A stretch of DNA of 42,072 nt from an uncultured Christensenella sp. (GTDB lineage: Bacteria > Bacillota > Clostridia > Christensenellales > UBA3700), in contig CAJTKI010000004.1 of assembly GCA_910576875.1 (NCBI GenBank), forward strand, positions 1-42,072. Direction: 5' to 3'. Positions 34,441-40,904 of this stretch are shown piece by piece. The stretch's first letter is position 1. Each line of letters starts with the position of its first letter. The notes under the pieces are model-generated. The model made no database searches. It worked only from the letters and a program-made list of their open reading frames with translations, and was not told where the DNA came from. A program made the translations under genes and the position numbers.

Positions 34441-34477
34441 AAAAAGTTCATGGAAAGACATATTCCATGAACTTTTT
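34441..34477 (+). terminator. inverted repeat copy 2, perfect hairpin and possible terminator
   Basis: A 15-base perfect stem (34441-34455 with 34463-34477), seven-base loop, ending in six T. It includes repeat copy 2 (34446-34476). The plus strand reads ATG at 34450 and gives Met-Glu-Arg-His-Ile-Pro then stop, the same first six residues as the acetyltransferase. Confidence 0.75.
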
Positions 34478-35185
34478 TCATGCCGATTTTTATCTTGAAA
34501 ATCCACCTCTGTCACGGTAATACACGCGATCCCCGCTACGCTTAGCGATATTTGAATTCGTTATCCGATCGACGCTATTCGCCGTGTCATTGCACGCTAC
34601 AATCCGATGCCTGCCGCTGTCTGCGTTTGCAAGCATATCGGTTTGATTTCGATACCGTCTTCCCTGCGAGCACAAACTGCTGTCGCGTCGCAAAGCACTT
34701 TCATCGGATTGTTATTTACCGTCCGGCAAGTACATAATCTTGTATCTTCCGTGCCGATACAGCGCGTTTCGCCGAAACTTTCATGATATTTATGCACATG
34801 GCGTCTTTACAACGACGCATATGCGCGAATACACTGTTTCAACCGTTTGTAAAACATATTTTACGCCAAGCAAATTTTACCTTGGGCGTTGACAATTCCC
34901 TTCCAAAATGTTACGATTCGTAATATAAAAAGTAAAACGGTAAGCGTGCTTTCGGATTTCTTGCAACCGCGCGCTCGAACAAGCTGTCCGTTGCAAAAGC
35001 GCGCAAGCGTCGCACGGAGTTGCGATATCGTTGCAGTACGAGTAATCCACACTTGATACCGAAAACACACGCGACACGGATCGATCGCGGCATTCGCCGC
35101 ACAAGACGAAATACGGACGCGTACCGAGCAATATACCGCAGCGGACCGCGCAATCGCTTATCCGACAGATCAAGGAGTCTTTGCA
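34478..35185. other. 700-base gap without a recognised gene
   Basis: Only short frames without ribosome binding sites. It contains one isolated DnaA-box-like 9-mer TTATGCACA (34790-34798) and, at 34889-34917, TTGACA, 17 bases and TACGAT, a plausible promoter for the hydrolase gene with a leader of about 260 bases. I see no known riboswitch fold in that leader. Confidence 0.45.
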
Positions 35186-35992
35186 ATGCAAACTTTATAT
35201 CTCGACAATTCCCCTATCGCGTATTATATCGACGATGCCGCAGATGCGGCGGATCGGGAATGGTTGGTTTTTCTGCACGCCGCATTCGCGGATCATCGCA
35301 TGTTCGAAAAACAATTCGAATACTTTTCGGGCAAATACAATTTGCTGGCAATCGATATTCTGGGACACGGCAATTCGACTCGCGCGCATAAAGGCGCGAC
35401 AATCGAAAATATGTCCGATTGGATCGATCGAATTTTGCAAAAACACGATATTTCCGCCGCGCATTTCGTCGGAGTCTCGTTGGGAGCGGTATTTATCCAA
35501 GACTTTGCCAACAAATACGAAAACAAAGTCTTGTCGCTCTGCTGTTTCGGCGGTTACGACATCAACCGTTTCGATCCCCAAAAGCAAAAAGCCAATGCAA
35601 AAGCGCAAATGCAAATGATGCTGAAAGCAATGGTTTCTATCAAGTGGTTTGCCCGGGCAAACAAAAAGATTGTCGCCTATACGCCCGAAGCGCAAACTGC
35701 GTTTTACAACCTGAATATCGAGTTCAAGAAAAAATCCTTCATGTATTTGGCAAAATTGCAAAAGCTCGTAAATCAATACCCGCCAAAACAACGGCAATAT
35801 GCGCTGCTCGTCGGCTGCGGCGAACACGATATCCCCGCAGAAATCGACATCGTGAACGAATGGGCTGCATATGAGTCCTGCGAAAAAGTCATTTTGAAAG
35901 GCGCCGGACATTGCGCGAATATGGATACCCCGCAAGCATTCAATCTCTGTTTGGAAAAATTTTTACAAGACTGCGATCGCAAAAACCGATAA
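35186..35992 (+). CDS. alpha/beta-hydrolase
   Basis: 268 residues, alpha/beta-hydrolase fold. The catalytic triad is readable: Ser98 in the nucleophile elbow GVSLG, Asp215 in CGEHD and His242 in GAGHCANMD; the oxyanion-hole region is HAAFADHRMF. Substrate unknown; esterase or peptidase-type activity is typical. AAGGAG lies eight bases before ATG. Codon use is more AT-rich than in the genes left of 32 kb, matching its accessory neighbourhood. No partner gene in the same transcript is evident. Confidence 0.88.
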   Translation: MQTLYLDNSPIAYYIDDAADAADREWLVFLHAAFADHRMFEKQFEYFSGKYNLLAIDILGHGNSTRAHKGATIENMSDWIDRILQKHDISAAHFVGVSLGAVFIQDFANKYENKVLSLCCFGGYDINRFDPQKQKANAKAQMQMMLKAMVSIKWFARANKKIVAYTPEAQTAFYNLNIEFKKKSFMYLAKLQKLVNQYPPKQRQYALLVGCGEHDIPAEIDIVNEWAAYESCEKVILKGAGHCANMDTPQAFNLCLEKFLQDCDRKNR

Positions 35993-36089
35993 CGCCGGAT
36001 TTCGCACATACGCGCTTCGCAAAACAATGCGCGCAATCGGAATTCCGCGCCAAACTCTCTTGCATAAAAAGCACAAACGCCTTGTAACA

Positions 36090-36121
36090 TGCGTTCGTAC
36101 GATTTCCTTTTAGCGGAGCAA
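36090..36121 (+). repeat. degenerate direct repeat, left copy
   Basis: Shares 25 of about 32 positions with 37687-37718: ACATG, one base, GTTCGTAC, one base, ATT, eight variable bases, GCGGAG, with identical spacing. The right copy runs into the 3' end of tRNA-Ser. Possibly the ends of an inserted AT-rich segment. Confidence 0.4.
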
Positions 36122-36184
36122 TTTCAACCTAAAACACATATTTACGCTAAATGAAAGAAGTTAAAAATAACTTGCCTTTTATAG

Positions 36185-36190
36185 TATAAT
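36185..36190 (+). promoter_or_regulatory. -10 box of the small barrel-type gene
   Basis: Perfect TATAAT, with a weak TTAAAA 18 bases upstream (36161-36166); 33 bases before the start codon. Confidence 0.55.
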
Positions 36191-36223
36191 CAGAACACAA
36201 GATTTAATTTGAGGAGATATAGT

Positions 36224-36571
36224 ATGTTTAATGAAATATGCATATATGAAGCGAAACCAACCAAACTTAATGAAATCGAAGAATTAATGAAAGAAGTCGC
36301 GGAGTTTTATTTGAAACAAGACGGAGTTATCGATGTACATTATATAAAACGTACTCACCGACAAAAAGATTTTAATGCCGTTAAAGAAGGAGAAATACCC
36401 ATTCGTCTTACAAAAAATGTAGGAAAGGTTATATATGTCTTATATTGGGTATTGGAAAACGAAGATGCTCATGCAAAAGTGTCTAAACTCGGAGTGGAGA
36501 AATTTTATAAACGTTGGAATAGATGTTTAATAACCATGCCTAAAATAATTCTGGGGGAAAATATTGTATGA
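36224..36571 (+). CDS. small ABM/dimeric alpha-beta-barrel-like protein
   Basis: 115 residues. The pattern of strand, long helix, strand (NEICIYEAKPTKLNEIEELMKEVAEFYLKQDGVIDVHYIKRTHR) resembles the antibiotic-biosynthesis-monooxygenase / NIPSNAP type of dimeric alpha/beta barrel, without conserved cofactor residues that I can point to. GAGGAG lies seven bases before ATG; codon use is strongly AT-rich, unlike most of the window, suggesting acquisition by transfer. It starts a short AT-rich tract that ends at tRNA-Ser. Confidence 0.65.
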   Translation: MFNEICIYEAKPTKLNEIEELMKEVAEFYLKQDGVIDVHYIKRTHRQKDFNAVKEGEIPIRLTKNVGKVIYVLYWVLENEDAHAKVSKLGVEKFYKRWNRCLITMPKIILGENIV

Positions 36572-36875
36572 CGGACAACTTAGCCTAACACGCCCCTTTT
36601 TCACTTCAAGCGGCTTTCGCGGCATAAACCGTCCGCTTTATCTTATTTGTACGAACTCACGCCAAAACCGTTTTCGTGCCGTTTACAGCTGTTTAACGGC
36701 ATTATATGCGGTATATTCCTACGAAAAAGAGCAAAAGAAAAACCCAAACTGAGATGTTCGATTTAGGTCTCATTTGACAGAGAGTTAGGGCATTTATACA
36801 AATACAAAAGTCCGAAATGCTTAATTAGGGAGAAAACCTAAAACCGCAAAAAGTAGTCAATCTATTATAAATAAA
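36572..36875. other. AT-rich gap without a gene
   Basis: No reading frame with a start and ribosome binding site. GTACGAACTCAC (36649-36660) recurs exactly at 37670-37681, on the other side of the kinase gene. The stretch looks like remnants of mobile or decayed DNA. Confidence 0.35.
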
Positions 36876-36910
36876 AAAGACCGATAAGATATGTGTTCTT
36901 ATCGGTCTTT
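36871..36910 (-). terminator. strong terminator after the P-loop kinase gene
   Basis: Fourteen-base perfect stem (36876-36889 with 36897-36910), seven-base loop, T-run on the minus strand, 18 bases after the stop. Confidence 0.92.
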
Positions 36911-36927
36911 CGACGTTAAATTGAAAT

Positions 36928-37437
36928 TTATAAATCAATGTCAACTTGATATTCTGTATCAATTAAAATATAGTTTAATGTATATTTTTTACACATTTGC
37001 AGATTGGTTTGATTTTCTTTAATCAATTCTTCTTGCGTAAAATCACTGTTTAATCTCTTTTCAATTGCGTTTGCATACATAGAAATCATGGGGAAATTGG
37101 TCAGAATATATTTTTCACTCATTATCAAGCAATAGTATTTGATTTTCAATAAATACTGATGTTCAAAGTCTTTCTCCCAATCAAACGGAATATAACAGCC
37201 TTCTACAATTAGATTTTGTTCGTTTTCTATTGCGGTTTTTATGATTTCTTTGACTATTGACCATAGATAGGGCGTAAGATTTTCGTCGTCATAAACACTC
37301 AAAGAAATTTGACCGCTTCTTATCAATCCCATTTTCAAATGGTCAATTGATAGATACGGAAACTTATACTTGTTCAACAATCGTTGTGCCAATGCAGTTT
37401 TTCCCGTATGTGTTGCACCTGCTATTAAAACTATCAT
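36928..37437 (-). CDS. P-loop kinase-like protein
   Basis: 169 residues. Walker A is GATHTGKT (7-14) at the very N-terminus, followed by SIDHLKMGL, a substrate-side segment seen in zeta-toxin/adenylate-kinase-like and 2-phosphoglycerate-kinase-like proteins; NLIVEGCYIPF resembles the NMP-kinase core strand. Small-molecule phosphorylation is likely, substrate unknown. GAGG stands four bases before ATG. AT-rich codon use differs from the chromosome average here. Single gene with its own terminator, near tRNA-Ser. Confidence 0.78.
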   Translation of the reverse strand: MIVLIAGATHTGKTALAQRLLNKYKFPYLSIDHLKMGLIRSGQISLSVYDDENLTPYLWSIVKEIIKTAIENEQNLIVEGCYIPFDWEKDFEHQYLLKIKYYCLIMSEKYILTNFPMISMYANAIEKRLNSDFTQEELIKENQTNLQMCKKYTLNYILIDTEYQVDIDL

Positions 37438-37509
37438 ATTTCCTCATTAAATTACTGTTTATCGTATAATCATTATCTCAAAATCAAACGATTTATTCAA
37501 GCAAATAGC

Positions 37510-37543
37510 AAAGGCACTCCAAAATTACTCTCAAAGTGCCTTT
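37510..37543 (-). terminator. terminator downstream of tRNA-Ser
   Basis: Nine-base stem (37510-37518 with 37535-37543) and 16-base loop. It lies just after the stop of the frame fragment that follows tRNA-Ser on the minus strand. The T-run is short on that side and stronger (TTTT) on the plus strand. Confidence 0.5.
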
Positions 37544-37547
37544 TGCG

Positions 37548-37709
37548 CTATTTAGTAAAGTTGCCATTCTCATCACGCTTTTGTGTTTGCCAAGCCGTAG
37601 GAATAGGCGGTTTAGACAGCAAGTCCATAATGGGTATGCAAACGTCAAAGCACTCATATAAAAGGAAAAGTACGAACTCACTTTGACATGTGTTCGTACA
37701 ATTCACTAA
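37548..37709 (-). pseudogene. possible gene remnant fused to tRNA-Ser 3' flank
   Basis: Between the tRNA and a hairpin, the minus strand keeps an open frame whose end (LLSKPPIPTAWQTQKRDENGNFTK) reads like a natural protein C-terminus, but no start codon or upstream gene exists because the frame runs into the tRNA. It may be the tail of a truncated integrated gene. I cannot name a family; chance is possible. Confidence 0.25.
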
Positions 37710-37718
37710 TGGCGGAGA
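37687..37718 (+). repeat. degenerate direct repeat, right copy
   Basis: Partner of 36090-36121, overlapping the last bases of tRNA-Ser. See that entry for the shared positions. Confidence 0.4.
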
Positions 37719-37800
37719 GAGAGGGATTCGAACCCTCGGTACGCTATTAACGTACACACGATTTCCAATCGTGCGCCTTAGGCCTCTCAGCCATCTCTCC
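37710..37800 (-). tRNA. tRNA-Ser (GGA)
   Basis: 91 bases with encoded CCA. Acceptor stem GGAGAGA pairs with TCTCTCC, discriminator G, D-arm GGCTGAGAGGCC, anticodon stem CACGA/TCGTG with loop TTGGAAA (anticodon GGA, reading UCC/UCU), long class II variable arm and TTCGAAT T-loop. The large variable arm and G discriminator are the serine identity features. Confidence 0.97.
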
Positions 37801-37826
37801 GCGGCGCAAAACGATTTTGCTCATTT

Positions 37827-37855
37827 ATGATAGCATACGAGTAATTTTTTGGCAA
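37827..37855 (-). promoter_or_regulatory. promoter of tRNA-Ser
   Basis: TTGCCA (37850-37855), 17-base spacer and TATCAT (37827-37832) on the minus strand, 27 bases before the mature 5' end. Confidence 0.6.
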
Positions 37856-38224
37856 GCAAAATTCAAACGGCGAAATGCGATTTTGCAATCGCTTGATCGC
37901 AAAACATGTCGATCGATGCCGCATATGCCTTTTCTCTTCGCAATGCGGACGTTGACGCGATCGCTTGTCGATCAAAATTGTTGCCGCGTCCAAGCAAGCG
38001 CGTCCGAACGATTGAATCCCGCGATCCGTAAAGCCGTATCCGACAATCGCATGCATGTACGCGTATCATCAAACATTCTCGATCCATGCAACCGCTTTGC
38101 ACGCAACGGCAAACTTCGCGCAGCGCAAAACTTAAATGCGCCGAGTCTAAACAAAAAGATCGGTATCGAACCGTATAAATCTGCGTAAAATGCGGAAAAC
38201 TCTTCGAAAAAGGAGTTTTCTTCT
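37856..38224. other. gap without a recognised gene
   Basis: No frame with a credible start on either strand. Shortly before the next gene, TATAAA (about 38175) may be a -10 box. The bases look like chromosomal DNA of average composition without structure I can name. Confidence 0.35.
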
Positions 38225-38665
38225 ATGCAAACCGATACCGTAAATTTGCTGCACGAATGCAACAGCGGCGCGAAAACCGCAATGAACACGATCCAGGAAG
38301 TCGTGCCGTTCGTCCGTTCGACGTTGCTGCGCGACGAACTGCGAATGTTTGTCGAGCGACACGGCGCCATCATCGACACCAGCGAACATATCCTGTCCGA
38401 ACTGTACCGCAAAGGAAAAGAACCCAACCCGATGGCGCGCTTTATGGCAAAAACCGTAACCGAAATGCGCTTAAAACGCGATGACAGCGACGCGCACATC
38501 GCGCAAATGATCATCGAAGGCTGTCAAAAAGGCATCGAAATGTTGATCGATACGATGAGCCGGTTGCCCAATGCGTCCGAACAGGCGCAAGAACTGACGC
38601 ATCAATTGATCGAGCTCGAACGCGAATTGATCGTACACATGCAGCCGTATCAAATCGCGCAATAA
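38225..38665 (+). CDS. helical-bundle (ferritin-like/DUF2383-type) protein
   Basis: 146 residues, almost entirely helical: NLLHECNSGAKTAMNTIQEVVPFVRSTLLRDELRMFVERHGAI is typical of a small clostridial family of four-helix-bundle proteins with the EGKEPNPMA-like turn (here RKGKEPNPMARFM). The classic iron ligands of ferritins are not convincing. AAAGGAG lies nine bases before ATG. It stands 106 bases before yabP; shared transcription is possible. A role in spores or stress is only suggested by context. Confidence 0.7.
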   Translation: MQTDTVNLLHECNSGAKTAMNTIQEVVPFVRSTLLRDELRMFVERHGAIIDTSEHILSELYRKGKEPNPMARFMAKTVTEMRLKRDDSDAHIAQMIIEGCQKGIEMLIDTMSRLPNASEQAQELTHQLIELERELIVHMQPYQIAQ

Positions 38666-38771
38666 AATCAAATGCAAAACACGCATGTTTTTATGTAAAA
38701 TACGGTTATGTCGATTCGTGTTCTTTTTGCCGAGAAGAAATCATATCCTGTAACAAACGAGGTGACGCAAC

Positions 38772-39062
38772 ATGACAGAATCGATAACCGGACAAAAAGC
38801 GAAAAACGAAACGTCGGCGCAAGCGGATCTGCTATTCGGCAGACAGTTGTACCTGCGCGGCATCACGGCGATGATCGAATCCAACGAAAAGGAAGTTGTC
38901 GCGCAAATGCAAGGGCATACGCTGTATTTGAGCGGCGAAAATCTAAAAATCGAAGCGCTGGACACGACGACGCAAACCGCGTTGATCAGCGGCAGCGTGC
39001 AAGAATTGCGCTATAAAAAAGGCAAGGAAAAACTCTCCTTCCTGAAACGCATATTCCGATGA
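38772..39062 (+). CDS. yabP: sporulation protein YabP
   Basis: 96 residues, YabP/YqfC family. Core features are the short beta-rich domain QLYLRGITAMIESNEKEVVAQMQGHTLYLSGENLKIEALD and the tail SGSVQELRYKKGK...LKRIFR, which matches YabP. YabP is needed for spore formation and is made under sigma-E control in Bacillus. GAGGTG lies before ATG. The stop overlaps the yabQ start (ATGA). In Bacillus, yabP-yabQ follow spoVT-yabM-yabN-yabO; here they lie 18 kb away from that block, on the other strand. Confidence 0.85.
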   Translation: MTESITGQKAKNETSAQADLLFGRQLYLRGITAMIESNEKEVVAQMQGHTLYLSGENLKIEALDTTTQTALISGSVQELRYKKGKEKLSFLKRIFR

Positions 39063-39430
39063 TTATCGAAGATTTGGCGCGCCAACCGTATGCATTGTTG
39101 GCGTTCGGACTGCTCGGCATCGCGTGCGGCGCGATCGGGTGGCTGATCTGGTCGGCAGAAAAATACCTGCGCTTGAAATTGCCGTTCGTTCTTGCAAACG
39201 AACTTGTCTTTGCGCTGATCGGCGGCGCCGGATTCGTCGCGTTGGAATATTGCAAGTTCGATTTTCGAATCGAATTCCATCACGTCGCAATCGTCGGCAC
39301 GTTCGCCGCGATCGTCGCGCTGCTGTTGCGCTGCCTTTGCAAACGATTGGATCCCAAACTCGATGCGTGGGGCAATAAACTGCGCAATCGCATGCTGAAC
39401 GGCAAACTGGCAAAATTCCTGCGCAGATAG
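39059..39430 (+). CDS. yabQ: spore cortex protein YabQ-like membrane protein
   Basis: 123 residues with three hydrophobic segments (about 13-32, 47-63 and 72-92) and a basic C-terminus, like YabQ, which is required for spore cortex formation and sits in the outer forespore membrane. Sequence identity to YabQ cannot be judged by eye; the assignment rests on topology and on overlap with yabP (ATGA). It is shorter than Bacillus YabQ (about 211) but in the range of clostridial forms. Confidence 0.75.
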   Translation: MIIEDLARQPYALLAFGLLGIACGAIGWLIWSAEKYLRLKLPFVLANELVFALIGGAGFVALEYCKFDFRIEFHHVAIVGTFAAIVALLLRCLCKRLDPKLDAWGNKLRNRMLNGKLAKFLRR

Positions 39431-39476
39431 CGCCGCAAACACATGGATTTTATAGGAATATTTCAACAATAAAAAG

Positions 39477-39500
39477 TGCTCGAAAATCGAGCATTTTTTT
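39477..39500 (+). terminator. rho-independent terminator of yabP-yabQ
   Basis: Seven-base stem (39477-39483 with 39487-39493), three-base loop and seven T. Confidence 0.9.
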
Positions 39501-39950
39501 GTTTTCAATATCGCACCGCTGCATCGTACTTTCACAATTCACTTTACTTATGCACCCTTTGCGCCGGACAAGACCAGCCGCGTATCAACGCATTTCAAAT
39601 CCGTAAACTGCTGCAAAATGCCGATTGTATCGGCATAATTTCGTCCCACTCGTGTTATGCGCCCGAAATGATATGAAAACAATCGTCTGCGAACCGCCGC
39701 AGGCGCAATGCAACAACTCATGCGTTCGCCCTAAAATATCGGGAGCAGCGAAACATTTCGCAATATCGCATACGCATACGGCGCGTGACACGATATAATC
39801 GGGCCATTGCGCCGATTTTCAATCTTTAACGCGCCTCTGCGCCCGATTTATCGCCGCCTGAATCTCAAAAATGCACAAAATCGGATACGAAAATCGTCAA
39901 AAACGCAATTGCCACAACGCTTCAATCGCATAGATAAAATACCCAACAAT

Positions 39951-39973
39951 TGTTTCACAAATAGCGTGAAACA
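39951..39973. promoter_or_regulatory. split parS (two exact half-sites, 7-base spacer)
   Basis: TGTTTCAC (39951-39958), seven bases, GTGAAACA (39966-39973). Joined, the halves are the exact consensus TGTTTCACGTGAAACA. A separation of 7 bases should weaken normal ParB dimer binding. Confidence 0.6.
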
Positions 39974-40132
39974 CTATTCAGAATCGTCCGAATTTTACAG
40001 CGCGTATATAGCAAACAGCCCCTGGCGCAATTGCATATTTTGCATAATTTTACCAGTATTATGCGAGAAATATAATTAACGGATAAATATATGCGTATTT
40101 TATTCATAATCATGTATAATTGCGCAGTGTGA

Positions 40133-40148
40133 AGTTTCACGAGAAACA
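40133..40148. promoter_or_regulatory. parS-like site (14 of 16)
   Basis: AGTTTCACGAGAAACA against TGTTTCACGTGAAACA: first base and central T differ. Confidence 0.65.
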
Positions 40149-40526
40149 TGCGCGAAAAGCACCCGTGCAACACGGCACATACAACACGACAACCATAATG
40201 CGCAAGCACTTTATGCGCCAAAACGGCATGGCGATTATGCCCGCTTGCAGATGTATTTTGCAGAAGCACATCCCGATCGCCATTGCGACGATTATTTCCG
40301 TTCAAACAGAGAGCCAAGCTCATAACGCAATCGCATTTGCTCTCATTATACGTCGTCCGCAGACCTGTAAATCTGTTTGCCGTCAATCTAACCCCGTCAA
40401 ACTGTCTTCGTTGCAAAACATGGCGCGATCCAATCTTATCTTTCGCCCCAACATGTAAGACAGCAATCAAATTGCGTCACTTATTTCCAATCGTTATCGT
40501 GTTAATATAAATGCTTATTGGTTATA

Positions 40527-40542
40527 AGTTTCACGTGAAACA
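40527..40542. promoter_or_regulatory. parS site (15 of 16)
   Basis: AGTTTCACGTGAAACA; contains the full 14-base palindrome GTTTCACGTGAAAC bound by ParB/Spo0J. Confidence 0.9.
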
Positions 40543-40888
40543 GCAAGTACCCCAGAAAATTATACACGCTGCAAAAAATATAAGCTTGTACCAAAAACAT
40601 GCCGACCGCCTTGCCGCCTTTGTGCAACGTGACCGCCACACTGAAATACAGTCGAAACCGCAATACAAACATTGCGACCCACATGTTGCGCAACGCAATA
40701 CGAATCAACGACGAAAGACTGACCATATTGTTTCGCCCAGACTTGCTTTCATTGACTTTAGAGATGCCTTGCCACAGCAAACTTATGCGCGTTCACAAAT
40801 GTACCCAACCGCTTTTTGTCCGCCGGACATTGTTTCGACTATGTCCGTCCGATATAATCTATCGCATATCCGCCATGGGAATACGGAT

Positions 40889-40904
40889 CGTTTCACGTGA
40901 AACA
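40889..40904. promoter_or_regulatory. parS site (15 of 16)
   Basis: CGTTTCACGTGAAACA; the same 14-base palindrome, 362 bases from the previous site. Confidence 0.9.

Noticed and set aside
34790..34798. DnaA-box-like TTATGCACA
   Set aside because: Single occurrence, not clustered and not near an AT-rich unwinding element, so no origin is called.
34925..35185. T-box or other riboswitch in the long leader of the hydrolase gene
   Set aside because: No T-box core sequence and no convincing terminator/antiterminator pair found by eye.
38752..38760. CATATCCT before yabP as a sigma-E -10 box
   Set aside because: It fits CATANNNT, but no acceptable -35 lies at the right distance.
40502..40780. Minus-strand frame with hydrophobic segments in the parS region
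   Set aside because: No ribosome binding site, runs through a parS site, and its composition is what AT-rich non-coding DNA yields by chance; a small membrane protein is not excluded.
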